The notes beneath the pieces are model-generated. The model searched no databases. It was not told the DNA's origin and saw nothing but the letters and a program-made list of their open reading frames with translations. Of a DNA stretch of 64,000 bases, positions 22,143-31,910 are shown one piece after another. The position numbers were made by a program, and so were the translations under genes. The stretch covers positions 1-64,000 of the forward strand of contig NZ_AOLM01000007.1 of NCBI RefSeq assembly GCF_000337835.1. The letters run 5' to 3'. This DNA comes from Haloferax sulfurifontis ATCC BAA-897 (GTDB lineage Archaea; Halobacteriota; Halobacteria; Halobacteriales; Haloferacaceae). Within the stretch, counting starts at the first letter, position 1, and every line of letters begins with the position of its first letter.

Positions 22143-23660
22143 GTGACTGACGACACCACAGAGCCGACGGCGCTTCGCGCGTGGGTCCGCGCGCAGGCGG
22201 ACGACCTCGGCGTCGACGTCTCGGACCTGCTCATCCAGAGCAAGCGCCGCGACCCGATGTGGAAAGGCACCGACGCCGACCGCGCGAAAGCCGAGTGGTT
22301 CGCCGAGTGGTGGGAGCGGGCGACCGAGTCCATCGGGACCGACCGACTCCACGTCCGCGGCCTCCACTACTACATGGCGAGCGCCGGCGAAGACATCGAA
22401 CCGCCGACGAACTGCTCGTGGGACCTCTACAAGAACACGTCGCGGTGCTACGACTACCTCGAAGAGTGTTCGATGCTCGCGCGCATCCTCGGGACCATCC
22501 CGCTCGGCGGTATCGAGGACCAGAAACACGACCAGATGACCGTCACGACCTACTCCGACCACCGAAGAACAGCGGACACGCAGGAGGTGTCGCCGCCGGC
22601 CGGTATCGACGCACCCGGTGTTCCCAAGCCCGAGGAACGGGCTTCTCTCGGCTTTGACCCCCGGAGTATCGGCGGCGAAACACCGCTCCAGAACGTCGAG
22701 TTCGACGATGCGACCGACTACGCGCTCCTCGTTGCCGAGTCGGTCGTCGACGACATCGAAGACGACCTCTATCTCGACGCGCCGCGGCAAGCGCCCTACC
22801 ATCTTGAGCTGTGGTCCGAAAAGACGCTCCCCGAGTACATTCACGACCTCGCGCGCTCCCTCGGGGTCAACGTCATCGTCGAAGGGCAGGGCGACCTGTC
22901 GCTCACTATCGCCCACGACCTCGTCCGCCGCATCGACGACGCCGGGAAGCCCGCGGTCATCCTCTACCTGTCAGATTTTGATGCAAAAGGGGACCACATG
23001 TCGACCGCAATGAGTGGCAAATTGGCGTGGCTCAACGAGCGCGGCGACGTCGACCACCGCGTCGCCATCGAGCAGTTGGCGCTCACCAAAGAGCAGGTCG
23101 AACAGTTGGACCTCCCGCGGAAGCCCATCGAAGAGTCCTCACACACGGGCACGGGCGGCCGGGCGTACGACACGCTCGTCGACGACTGGGAGCGCCGGAA
23201 GGGCAAGGGCGCGACCGAACTCAACGCCCTCGAAGCCCGACCCGAGGAGTTCGAACGCATCGTCCGCGAGGGTGTCGAACGCTACATCGACCCCGACATC
23301 CCCGCGAAGAACGCCGAGGCCCGCGAGGAGTGGCGCGAGCAGACGGTCGCGACCATCCGCGACGCGATTCGCAACGCCGGCCTCGACGAACAGATCGGCG
23401 CGGTCGTCAGTTGGGCGACCCGGTACAACGAGGCGCTCGACGAGGCCGAACCCGTCCTGCGTGAGCTGAGGGAGTTCCGCAACGACCCCGACCTCGCCGA
23501 CTGGGTGCGCTCGACGCGCGACGCCGTCGACGAAACAGCGTTGCCACTCGTGGAGGTCCCCGAAGGCCACGCGCCGTGGCCCGAAGACCCCCTGTTCGAT
23601 ACCGACCGAGAGTACGTCCAAAACGTCGCTCGCATCCAACAGCACGCGAACGACCGCTGA
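22143..23660 (+). CDS. TOPRIM protein related to topoisomerase VI subunit A / Spo11
   Basis: 505 residues from a GTG placed about 27 nt after a TATA box. A TOPRIM domain is visible near residues 215-295: LELWSEK (metal-binding Glu) and YLSDFDAKGDHM (DxD). The N-terminal region contains RGLHYYMASAG, similar to the Topo VI-A winged-helix segment that bears the active Tyr. Topo VI-A is about 370 residues; the long C-terminus is extra. No subunit B gene is seen in the window, so it may act alone as a nuclease or with a host partner. Confidence 0.65.
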   Translation: MTDDTTEPTALRAWVRAQADDLGVDVSDLLIQSKRRDPMWKGTDADRAKAEWFAEWWERATESIGTDRLHVRGLHYYMASAGEDIEPPTNCSWDLYKNTSRCYDYLEECSMLARILGTIPLGGIEDQKHDQMTVTTYSDHRRTADTQEVSPPAGIDAPGVPKPEERASLGFDPRSIGGETPLQNVEFDDATDYALLVAESVVDDIEDDLYLDAPRQAPYHLELWSEKTLPEYIHDLARSLGVNVIVEGQGDLSLTIAHDLVRRIDDAGKPAVILYLSDFDAKGDHMSTAMSGKLAWLNERGDVDHRVAIEQLALTKEQVEQLDLPRKPIEESSHTGTGGRAYDTLVDDWERRKGKGATELNALEARPEEFERIVREGVERYIDPDIPAKNAEAREEWREQTVATIRDAIRNAGLDEQIGAVVSWATRYNEALDEAEPVLRELREFRNDPDLADWVRSTRDAVDETALPLVEVPEGHAPWPEDPLFDTDREYVQNVARIQQHANDR

Positions 23661-23987
23661 GTCTACTTCTACGTCTGTCCTACGCCGTCACCGCCGTCAC
23701 CGCGCCCGCGTTCGTATCCGTCCCTCCCTGAGAGTGGGTTTGCCCCCGAGAATCCGCCCCGGCCGACGCCACGGCGTCCGATAGTGAGCAATTTCTAAAC
23801 AATAGGTCGATGACTGTAGTGTATATCCCGTGAGACGCGCGTGCTTGGGCGCTTGCGTCGTTGATGGTCGATACGCCTCACAGGCCGCGTCATGTTGAAA
23901 AGCGCGAGAGACGGCACGACGCGCGCGATGGGGTGTTGTCTCTCACGTGAGTTGCGGGATGGAACGGACGCTCGTTGACGGGCGCTG
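23661..23987. other. 327-bp gap between convergent genes
   Basis: No supported gene. Contains a palindrome CTCACGTGAG (about 23943-23952) and several short T-rich and GC-rich runs that may end both converging transcripts. Nothing else recognised. Confidence 0.5.
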
Positions 23988-24965
23988 TCAGTCCTTGATG
24001 ATAGCGCCGGCGGCGAGGGTGAACTCGCCGTCGTCTTCGAGCGCTTCGATGCGGTTTTCGACCTCGGCAAAGCGGACTCCGTGCTGGTCCACGACCGCCG
24101 AGATGGCGTCATCGGTCGGGACGCCGTAGGCTGTGCCGTCCTCCGACCAGAGGTCATCGACAGCGCGGATGATGGCGTCGTCGAGTTCGTCTTCCGACAG
24201 CGCGCCCGCCTGTTGGCGCTCGTCGACGTCGAGTGCCTTCGCGTCGATGAACGTGTTCAGTTGCGTCTCGCGTTGCATCGCCATCGGGAGCGTCCGGTAC
24301 TTCCCGACAACCGTGATTTCGTCTCCGACGCCCACCTTGCCGACGATGTCGCCGGTCAGGAACACTTGAATCGCCGGTGGGTCATCGAGCGCCGAATCGC
24401 GCGGGATGGCGACGAGCTTCTGGAAGTCGACCATCTCGGTTCCGTCGCCCATCAGCTTCGCGTTTTTCTTGTCGAGCGAGGTTTCGCACGACATGCACGT
24501 CCCAAACCGGATGTGACCGTAACCCTGTCTGGTTGGGTTCAACGCGCCGCACTCCAGACACTCCCAGACGGCCTTTCGAAGCCACGGGTCGACCGACTCG
24601 ACTTCGACGACCTCCACGGGCACCTCAACGAGCGTCCCAAGGTGGCGTTCGCGAAGGCCGCCGAGACGGAAGCACGCGCGGTCGGGGAGGTTCACCGGCC
24701 GTACCGGCATCTTCGAGATGGGCTTTTCGAGGTCGTCCGTCTCGGGGTTCTGATAGCGGTTGCGAAGCCGGCGCGACCACAACTTCGCTGTCGACCGCGG
24801 GCTATCGACCCACTTGTCGGCCAGTTCGTCGTCGAACTCGTGGAAGTCCTGCCAGTCCACCCGGAGTGACGCCCCGCCGGGCGTGTCGGTCCACGCCTCG
24901 GACGCCGCGTCCGCGTCGTCGCTGATGCGGTCGAGATAGGCGTCGAGGCGGTCGGCGCTATTCAT
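23988..24965 (-). CDS. Stand-alone MCM N-terminal domain protein
   Basis: 325 residues resembling only the N-terminal OB-fold part of an MCM helicase: VEVVEVESVDPWL, a zinc site CLECG...CMSCE, then MVDFQKLVAIPRDSALDDPPAIQVFLTGDIVGKVGVGDEITVVGKY, the classic MCM stretch. The AAA+ motor is absent; instead a C-terminal winged-helix-like region ends at residue 325. It could load or inhibit the host MCM ring. It overlaps the ATPase gene upstream by 8 nt. Confidence 0.75.
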   Translation of the reverse strand: MNSADRLDAYLDRISDDADAASEAWTDTPGGASLRVDWQDFHEFDDELADKWVDSPRSTAKLWSRRLRNRYQNPETDDLEKPISKMPVRPVNLPDRACFRLGGLRERHLGTLVEVPVEVVEVESVDPWLRKAVWECLECGALNPTRQGYGHIRFGTCMSCETSLDKKNAKLMGDGTEMVDFQKLVAIPRDSALDDPPAIQVFLTGDIVGKVGVGDEITVVGKYRTLPMAMQRETQLNTFIDAKALDVDERQQAGALSEDELDDAIIRAVDDLWSEDGTAYGVPTDDAISAVVDQHGVRFAEVENRIEALEDDGEFTLAAGAIIKD

Positions 24966-27447
24966 CGAAGTCGAACTCCGTGTCGGGCTTTTCTTCTTCG
25001 ACCTGGACTGCGTCGGCGACGGCGTCCCAGTCGGCTTTCATCGCCTGCCGACCGAGGTCGGTCACGATGTACTCCTTGCCGTCCTTGTCGAGACAGCCGT
25101 CAAGCGGCTCCTCCTCTTGGAGGTAGTTCGAGATGGACTGCCGACTCACGTCGACGTAGTCTTCGAGTTCCGAGTACGACGTCGGCGCGTGTTCTTCGAC
25201 GGCTTCGAGCACGTCCGTCGCGTTCTTCCGGACCGACTCGTCGCGCCACTTGTCCGCCTGCGTGAGCATCCACGGCCAGAGGTCCACCGACAGGTTGGCG
25301 TCGCCGAGCGCGTCCGTCACGCGGTCGAACCGCGACGCGCCCTCGTCGGTGAACGACACTTTGCGGACGTTGCCCCAGTCGATGTCGGCGAGGTGGATGT
25401 CCGACGGCGTCGGGTACTCTTGGCGCTCCGCGAGGACTTCCTCGACGAGCGCGCGGTCGACATCGTCGGGGTCGGTCCCATCGGGGAAGTCCGATTCGAG
25501 CAGGTACCACTCGGAGTAGTGGTCACCCATCTGTGGGCGGTCGCCGATGTCGCGCACGCTGGCGTCGGGCACGTGAACCCACCAGCCGTCGCGCTTGCCG
25601 TCCGAGGGCGGCCACGCGGCCGTCTGCGACTGCAGGACCCGAGCGCCACGAGCGAGGCCGTAGCGGTCAAGCCAGTGCTGGTCGCCGAGGCCGAGGCCGC
25701 ACGGCGCACCCCGCCACTCGATGGGGTAGGTCTTCTCCCCGCCGGCGATGAGCATCCCCATCCCGATGCGGAAGTTCGTCAGCGTCTCTTTTTGCGCCCA
25801 CGAGAAGTTGTACGAGCGGTCGAGCGTGTCGATTTCCTCCTCGCCAAGTCGGAGGAGGATTTTCGTCGCCATGTTCGTCCGCACGGGCTTGTACACGTCG
25901 TTGAGCTTCTGCGTCGACCCGAGCATCAGGATACGGCGCGACCCACCCTGCGTGCTGAGGAAGAAGATGGTCTGCCGGAGGCCCTTGATGGCGTCCTTGT
26001 AGCGAACGTCGCCAGTCTTCGACGGCGCGATGTTCTTCAGCTCGCGCATTTCGAGGGCGACCCGCGGGAGCCGGGGGTTCTCGTCGCGAGCACGGAAGAT
26101 GAGCCGAAGCCAAAGGTCGATGAGCGTGTACTTCAGGCCCTCCATGCCGGCGGGCATGAAGTTCGCACAGAGGACGGCCGCTTTCTTCTGGTCGGCGATG
26201 ACCTCGGCCATGTCGATGTTCGTCTCGGCGTCTGCGCCGGTCACGAGGCCGTCGCCGGCGAGCTTCGACAGCCGGGCGGCCGCGTTCTCCAGCGCCTTCG
26301 ACCGGCTCATGGAGTACCGCGCCGAGTAGGTTTCGACGTGCGTACTGCCGTCGCCGCCAGTCGTGTGCTTGTCCTTCTTTTCAGTCCACTGGATTTCGGT
26401 GTCTTGGGCCTTCGCGAGTTGCTGGATGCGAGCGACGAGTTCGGGCACCTGCCCCGACCCTTCGAGCGTCTTGTTCAGCGCCTGCTCGATGCGGTCCTCG
26501 GCGGTCGCATCGGTGGTTCGGACGCCCGCGAGGCGGAGGATGAGGTGCGGCGTCAGCGTGTCGATGCCGATGGTGAACTCCCGGAAGTTGGCCGGCAACT
26601 GCTCGGGGATACCCGGCGTCGACGGGACGAACACTTCGGCGTCGAACGCCCGCGGCTCTTGCCCGAGCCGTTCGAGGTTCTTCAGGATGCCGGGGTCGTC
26701 GTTCGGGATGGAAATCATCGGCGTTTCCATCCGGCCGTCGTCGAACACGCTGATGTACTTGTAGCCGTGCTGTCGCCACAGGTTCATCCCGATGTTCGTC
26801 AGCGTCGAGTCCTTCCCCGACCGCGGGAGCGCGATACAGAGGATGTGGTCGCACGACTCGTGGGGGATTTCGCGCGCCGCGTCCTCGGGGTCGAGTTTCG
26901 TCCCCTTGGGGAGTCGGCGACGCCCGACCGGGATGGGGTTGTCCGCCCGCGTCACGCCCGCCACGTCGAGTTGTTCGAGCGTGATGGGCGCGTAGGGCGT
27001 CATCTCCGAGACGGCCGAGTAGTAGTCGAGCGCGCGGGCGATGTAGAGGAGCGTCGTGTACTCCTGTTCGACGCTCGGGAGGCGGCCGCCGCGGTCGTGC
27101 ATCCGCTGTTGGCGGCGGAACCGCGACCGGACCTCGGCGGCCCGCGCCGGGTCGAGGCCGGCCTTGTCTTCGAGCATCCCCGAGTTCCGGTTGAGGACCT
27201 CCGCGAGGTCGCCGTCGTCGCGGAGGATGTAGTGCACGTCTTCGAGGACCATCCGGGCGGCTTCGGGGTCCTCCGCGAGGATGTCTTGGGCCGCCGCGAG
27301 GTGCTCGCGGACCTGTGACTCGATGTCAAGGTCGCGTTGGCGCTCGTTCCGCTCGCGTTTCTGTTGGACGATGCTGGCCGCAACCGCTTCGACGTCTCTG
27401 GTGTCGCGGCCTTGGATGTCTGCGTGGCTATCGTGATAGGATTCCAT
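24958..27447 (-). CDS. VirB4/HerA-class transfer ATPase with C-terminal winged helix
   Basis: 829 residues. The helical N-terminus is followed by a P-loop LPRSGKDST (about 208-216) and a Walker B-like PRVALEMREL. A glycine-rich turn region around STQGGSRRILMLGSTQKLND fits VirB4/TraG/HerA-type hexameric motors. The last 120 residues include a winged helix (SYSELEDYVDVSRQSISNYL). It heads the minus-strand membrane cluster and probably powers DNA or protein transfer. Confidence 0.7.
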   Translation of the reverse strand: MESYHDSHADIQGRDTRDVEAVAASIVQQKRERNERQRDLDIESQVREHLAAAQDILAEDPEAARMVLEDVHYILRDDGDLAEVLNRNSGMLEDKAGLDPARAAEVRSRFRRQQRMHDRGGRLPSVEQEYTTLLYIARALDYYSAVSEMTPYAPITLEQLDVAGVTRADNPIPVGRRRLPKGTKLDPEDAAREIPHESCDHILCIALPRSGKDSTLTNIGMNLWRQHGYKYISVFDDGRMETPMISIPNDDPGILKNLERLGQEPRAFDAEVFVPSTPGIPEQLPANFREFTIGIDTLTPHLILRLAGVRTTDATAEDRIEQALNKTLEGSGQVPELVARIQQLAKAQDTEIQWTEKKDKHTTGGDGSTHVETYSARYSMSRSKALENAAARLSKLAGDGLVTGADAETNIDMAEVIADQKKAAVLCANFMPAGMEGLKYTLIDLWLRLIFRARDENPRLPRVALEMRELKNIAPSKTGDVRYKDAIKGLRQTIFFLSTQGGSRRILMLGSTQKLNDVYKPVRTNMATKILLRLGEEEIDTLDRSYNFSWAQKETLTNFRIGMGMLIAGGEKTYPIEWRGAPCGLGLGDQHWLDRYGLARGARVLQSQTAAWPPSDGKRDGWWVHVPDASVRDIGDRPQMGDHYSEWYLLESDFPDGTDPDDVDRALVEEVLAERQEYPTPSDIHLADIDWGNVRKVSFTDEGASRFDRVTDALGDANLSVDLWPWMLTQADKWRDESVRKNATDVLEAVEEHAPTSYSELEDYVDVSRQSISNYLQEEEPLDGCLDKDGKEYIVTDLGRQAMKADWDAVADAVQVEEEKPDTEFDFDE

Positions 27448-27473
27448 GCTGTGTCAGGTTGGTAAGGTGTTGT

Positions 27474-27668
27474 TCAGGCCGTCGCGTTCTTCCATTCGTC
27501 GGGTGGTGCCTCTGCCGGCGACAGTGTGTAGCACCGGCATTCGTAGCGAACTGGCTGTTGGTCGCTCCGGTTCATCGACAGTGCCACCGGGAGGCCGCAC
27601 CCCGTACACCAGACGGGGTCGTGGTCGAACTCGTCGAAATCGAACTCGTGGGGTGGGTCGTGTGTCAT
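27474..27668 (-). CDS. Small zinc-ribbon-like protein (64 aa)
   Basis: 64 residues with CTGC (about 21-24) and CRC (about 45-47), enough for one zinc site. It overlaps the stop of the 604-residue membrane gene by ATGA and precedes the ATPase gene, so it is part of the transfer operon. Confidence 0.6.
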   Translation of the reverse strand: MTHDPPHEFDFDEFDHDPVWCTGCGLPVALSMNRSDQQPVRYECRCYTLSPAEAPPDEWKNATA

Positions 27669-29479
27669 CGGCCCCCCGCCGCGTTGTCCGTCCCGGCGAC
27701 CAGATGCCGCGGACCGCCGGGCATCGGGATGTCGGGGAGCGGGTAGCCGTCGATGTTGTCGACGGCGAACTGGTTGGAGAACTGTGCGCGGATGCGCGCG
27801 AGGTCGTCGGGGATGTCCATCGTTCGCAGGTGGACCGCCGTGATGTCGTGGGGCGTCCCGTCGGCGTCCGTGACGGTGATGTCCGTCTCGGTCAGCACGG
27901 TCGGCACCATGCCCTCGTAGACCTCGGCGACGATGTCCGGGTCGTGGCCGACGCCCTCGCCGCGCTCGACGACTTTCTCGGCGAGTTCGAACTTCGGCAC
28001 CATCCCGTCAGGGTCGCGCGCTTCCGAGACGGTCGTAATGATGTCGTCCATGATGGCCTTGCGGCCCTCGTAGGCGTCGCCGTACTCGAACTGGTGGAGC
28101 ATCGGGAGCATCTGGCGGACGTTCCGCGCGAACTTCTCCTGCATCGCCGGGGCGACGTCGTTGCCCTGCAGGCGGGCGTGCCACCGGTCAGCGACCTTCC
28201 GCGCGAGGCGGTGGCGGTCGTAGTCGGCGTAGACGTGGCCGCCCATCCACGCGACGAACAGCGTCTGCTCGGGCGTCTCGACGCGCTTGGCGAGCGTGAC
28301 GCACGTCCGCCAGCGCTTGGGTTCGCGCTCCTCGCGAAGCGACCGGACCGCCCGGCGACGACGCCACTTGAACGTGAGGTACGAGGTCGCGCCGACCGCG
28401 ACGCCGATAGCGATGAGGACCGGGTAGACCCACCCCGCAAACCACGGCGTCTGCGCAACGACCATGGCCGCGAACACGGTCCCGATGGCCGGGAGGCCGA
28501 AGCGCCACAGGATTTCGTCGGCGTTGAACGAGGTCGCGATGTCCATCCGCGCGGTCTGTCTCGCCCGCCGGAAGTCTGCGAAGATGTCGGCGAACGATTT
28601 GGTCTCCGGACTGTCGTCGACGGCCGCCGTCTCGTCGCCGTGGGTGTCAGCGTCGGCGTCCTCGTCGGCCGTCTCTGCGACCGCCGGGAGCGGCCGCCCG
28701 TGGTCCGCACGGTAGCCGTGGTCTTCGAGGTCGTTGGCGACAAGCCGCGCTTGGAGGTGACCGATGCGGAGACGGACAACCTGCTTCGCTGTGAGAAGGC
28801 TGACGCCCTCCAGCGACGAGTCCACGTCGTCGGTCGCCTCTGCCGCCCGCTCGTTGATGGCGGCCCCGTCGGGAATGCCGTAGCCCGTGTCGACCGGCGC
28901 GACGGCTTCGACCTGCTCGTCCTCGTCGGGCGTCTCGGACTCCGACTGTCCGGCGAAGGCGCGCATCAACTTCGCGCGCAGTTCGTTCTCGGAGTGGTCG
29001 GCGTTGCCGATGAGGCGTGTGGTTCCGTCGGTCGACTTGACCTCTGCCGCGAACCGCTTGACCGTCCGCTTCGAGTAGCGGGTGTGCTCGGCCGTCTTCC
29101 CCGCCGCGAGGTCCCACCAGCGGTTGATAGCGACCACCGCTCCGATGACCGCGAGGGCCGAGTAGAGCGCGAAGTTCGTCACGACGCTCGCGAACGCGCG
29201 GACAAGCCAACTGGAGCTGGCGGTCGCCGAGACCGTGCCCGACGCTATGAAGAACACGCCGATGAACCCGACGAACCCAGAGATGGCGATGAGCGCGAGG
29301 AGGAACCGCGTTGACTGCTGTTCGGGACTCCCGATGAGCCGGGCGACGAATCGTCGAATGAGCGACAGCGGCGTCCGCTTCGACGCCGACGTTCGGCGAC
29401 CAGCGCTTTTCAGAAACTCGCCGGCCGACCCGCCGATGTCTTTCGCACCCGTGGCGGCGTCGTCAAGTCGGTCACGCAT
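27665..29479 (-). CDS. Polytopic membrane protein of transfer-like cluster (604 aa)
   Basis: 604 residues. Two transmembrane helices near 59-80 and 97-118, a long acidic cytoplasmic loop, then two more helices at roughly 335-385 (GTVFAAMVVAQTP, YPVLIAIGVAVGATSYL) before a basic RRRR stop and a large soluble C-terminal domain. Conserved gene order with the ATPase suggests the channel or scaffold component. No named family. Confidence 0.65.
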   Translation of the reverse strand: MRDRLDDAATGAKDIGGSAGEFLKSAGRRTSASKRTPLSLIRRFVARLIGSPEQQSTRFLLALIAISGFVGFIGVFFIASGTVSATASSSWLVRAFASVVTNFALYSALAVIGAVVAINRWWDLAAGKTAEHTRYSKRTVKRFAAEVKSTDGTTRLIGNADHSENELRAKLMRAFAGQSESETPDEDEQVEAVAPVDTGYGIPDGAAINERAAEATDDVDSSLEGVSLLTAKQVVRLRIGHLQARLVANDLEDHGYRADHGRPLPAVAETADEDADADTHGDETAAVDDSPETKSFADIFADFRRARQTARMDIATSFNADEILWRFGLPAIGTVFAAMVVAQTPWFAGWVYPVLIAIGVAVGATSYLTFKWRRRRAVRSLREEREPKRWRTCVTLAKRVETPEQTLFVAWMGGHVYADYDRHRLARKVADRWHARLQGNDVAPAMQEKFARNVRQMLPMLHQFEYGDAYEGRKAIMDDIITTVSEARDPDGMVPKFELAEKVVERGEGVGHDPDIVAEVYEGMVPTVLTETDITVTDADGTPHDITAVHLRTMDIPDDLARIRAQFSNQFAVDNIDGYPLPDIPMPGGPRHLVAGTDNAAGGR

Positions 29480-30852
29480 CAGTCGTCACCCCCCGCGGGA
29501 GCGCCGTTCCCCGAGCGTCGCTGTCGACGGTGACGCGTGGCCGCCCCACCGTCCGCCGACCGAGCCTGTTCGAGGTCCTGCATCATCGACCGGACCTCGG
29601 AACGGGCGCGACGGTACTCCGGCATCCCGTGGTGGGTGGTCATCCGCATGAGCGCGCGCTTGGCGTGTGCGAGCGCCGTCGACTGGTCACCGAGCATATC
29701 GCGTCGGGTGACGGGTTCAAGCCACGTGTCGCCCACCCTGTCGGCTTCGAGGAGGTCCTGAATCCCGCGGTGCTCCATCACCGCCGGGTAGACCGGCGTG
29801 CCGTCGCTCCACGTGATGACCTCGCCGTCGTCGTCGGTCAGTGGGGCGGCGTCCGTGTCGCGGACGATGTTGCCTTCGGTGTCGGTCACCGGCCGTCCCC
29901 ATGCGAACTCGTCGGCCAACTGCTTGACAGACTGGATGCCGAACGCGTCCTGCCAGTAGACGTGGTTCGGGCCGATTTCTGCCACGTCCTCAAGGCGCTC
30001 CTCGTCGGCGGCGTCCTGCTGGTTCCGGTATTCGAGGAGCATCTGCTGTCGCGTCTGGTCGATGAGGTCGACGCCACCCTGAAGCGACCGCAGTTTCGAC
30101 CCGTGGACTTTGAGGAGTCGCCACGCGGCCACGAGGATGACAGCCGCGATGAACAGTATCGCGAACGGCGTCGTGAGCGTGAAGATGAACCACGCAAAGA
30201 GTTGCTCCAGTTGTGGGCCGAACAGGTTCGAGAACAGCTCTGCCTGCTCTTTCTGCCACTCGTAGAAGTTCTCCAAACCGTCCACGTCGGTCGCGTAGCC
30301 GCGCTCCTCAGCGTCGGCGCGCATCTGGTCAAGCAGGTCTTGAGCCTCGCGCAGGTCGGCGCTCGCGACGATTTGGTCCGTCTGCGAGGCGTAGAGGTCG
30401 AACGACCGCGTCGACCCGTCTTCGAAGTAGAGTTCGAGCGTGTAGAGCGACCGCTGACCCGGCGGCGCAGCGTCGGGAGCGAACGACACGCGGACGGTCC
30501 GCGCCCCGTCGAGCACCTTCGCCTCGGCCTTCGGTTGGGTCACTCGCGCCGCTTCGACGTTCTGCGAGACGGCGAACACGGCGTACGGGCCGGTCGCGTT
30601 GAAACTGTTCTCGTCTTCCCGCGTCGTCCGCAGGTAGTCCTCGTCGAACGTCACGGCCGTCACGCGGGCTTGGTCAGCGACGGTCGGTCCCGTCGTCGTG
30701 GTCGTGTTGTTCGAGTCTGATACCTGCGCGACTGTCGTCGACGAGTCGAGTGCCGGCGTCGACGTTGACGATGGCGCGGCCGCGACCGCGCCCACGGGCA
30801 CGATGGCCGTCAGGACGAGCAGGACGGCCAGCACGAGTGGTGCGCGCTTCAT
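29479..30852 (-). CDS. Signal-peptide membrane protein (457 aa)
   Basis: 457 residues: signal peptide 1-25, Ser/Thr-rich linker, an extracellular beta-rich domain (about 60-160), one strong transmembrane stretch (about 218-245) and a cytoplasmic C-terminal part with many Arg and Met. The start overlaps the upstream stop by ATGA and its stop overlaps the 604-residue gene by one base (TGATG). Function unknown, envelope component. Confidence 0.65.
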   Translation of the reverse strand: MKRAPLVLAVLLVLTAIVPVGAVAAAPSSTSTPALDSSTTVAQVSDSNNTTTTTGPTVADQARVTAVTFDEDYLRTTREDENSFNATGPYAVFAVSQNVEAARVTQPKAEAKVLDGARTVRVSFAPDAAPPGQRSLYTLELYFEDGSTRSFDLYASQTDQIVASADLREAQDLLDQMRADAEERGYATDVDGLENFYEWQKEQAELFSNLFGPQLEQLFAWFIFTLTTPFAILFIAAVILVAAWRLLKVHGSKLRSLQGGVDLIDQTRQQMLLEYRNQQDAADEERLEDVAEIGPNHVYWQDAFGIQSVKQLADEFAWGRPVTDTEGNIVRDTDAAPLTDDDGEVITWSDGTPVYPAVMEHRGIQDLLEADRVGDTWLEPVTRRDMLGDQSTALAHAKRALMRMTTHHGMPEYRRARSEVRSMMQDLEQARSADGGAATRHRRQRRSGNGAPAGGDD

Positions 30853-31910
30853 CGGTCGTCACCACCGTACTGTCCGTTGCGCGAGTTCCCGCCGGCGCTC
30901 TGGCCGTTCTGTGCCTGCCGGGACCGACGGCCGCCGAAGGCTTCCGCCGGCACCTGCTGGAGCGTCGTCTGCTCGGTCCGGTTCGTCAGCCGTGCGACCT
31001 GCTCGATGAGTTCGAGGAGTTCCTGGTAGGTGTCCGTCTCGGAGTTGGTCAGCCGCTCGCGGAGGTCGCGGACCTTCTTGTGGAGCTGTGCGTTGAGCGA
31101 CTTCGCTTCTTCGAGGTCGACCTGCATCATCTCCATGTTCGAGCGGTAGCGCCGCAGGTTCTCTTGGGAGAGGTTGAACGGGGGTTTGTACTCGTAATCG
31201 GCCGTCGCAGTCGGCGAACTCGTCGTCTTCGACCCTTGAGTTCGGAAGACGTAGTGGCTCGGCGCGACTTCGACGGCGTGGGCTGGAAGTCTGTGCATGA
31301 CTTTGTCAGAAAGTGGCCGGTAGACGTCGCCGTCCGCCCGGAGTTGGCGGTCGTCGGCGACCCGCTTTGGTTGCCGGAAGAGGCCAAACATCCGGTTGCG
31401 CTTGTACTCGGGAACGACCTTGCCGTGGTCGTCTTCGAGGATGTCGTTCGTCTTGAAGTAGACCGTCTGGACGGTCTCCTCGCCGCCGTTGTTGGGGTCT
31501 GCTTCGTGGATGACCGTCACCGTCCCCTCTTTCGTCGACCGCCGGCGCTCGTAGCCGATGCCGACGCCCGTCGCGATGAGGACGATGACCGCCAGTTGCG
31601 TCTCTTGGGCGTAGAGCATCTGCGCCGGCGACCCGGTCTGGTAGAACGAGTAGACGTTGTAGGCGACGACTGCGAAGATGACGCCTACCGCGCCGAGCGC
31701 CCACTTCGCGACCGATGTCATCCCGGCGACGCGTTTCGTCACCGGAAGCGAGTAGTCCTCGCGAGCCTGTGTCGCGGCCTCCAGTCGCTCCTCAGCCGAC
31801 TCGGGGGCGTCGTCGTCCCCGAAGCGCTTCCGGAGGGCGTAGACGCCCACCGCGGCGATGATGAACGTCACGAGCGCGACGGCGATGAAGATGGGGTCGA
31901 TGGCCGCCAT
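30849..31910 (-). CDS. Membrane protein with C-terminal coiled coil (353 aa)
   Basis: The start at 31910 is preferred to 31922 because its ATG overlaps the previous stop (TGATG). Three hydrophobic helices (about 4-24, 60-82, 92-112), a soluble middle, and a coiled coil at about 265-325 (MEMMQVDLEEAKSLNAQL). Probably a structural part of the membrane complex. Confidence 0.65.
   Translation of the reverse strand: MAAIDPIFIAVALVTFIIAAVGVYALRKRFGDDDAPESAEERLEAATQAREDYSLPVTKRVAGMTSVAKWALGAVGVIFAVVAYNVYSFYQTGSPAQMLYAQETQLAVIVLIATGVGIGYERRRSTKEGTVTVIHEADPNNGGEETVQTVYFKTNDILEDDHGKVVPEYKRNRMFGLFRQPKRVADDRQLRADGDVYRPLSDKVMHRLPAHAVEVAPSHYVFRTQGSKTTSSPTATADYEYKPPFNLSQENLRRYRSNMEMMQVDLEEAKSLNAQLHKKVRDLRERLTNSETDTYQELLELIEQVARLTNRTEQTTLQQVPAEAFGGRRSRQAQNGQSAGGNSRNGQYGGDDR

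Noticed and set aside
25117-27318. 733-codon plus-strand frame opposite the transfer ATPase
   Set aside because: Arg/Val-rich shadow frame; the minus strand encodes a motif-bearing ATPase with normal haloarchaeal composition.
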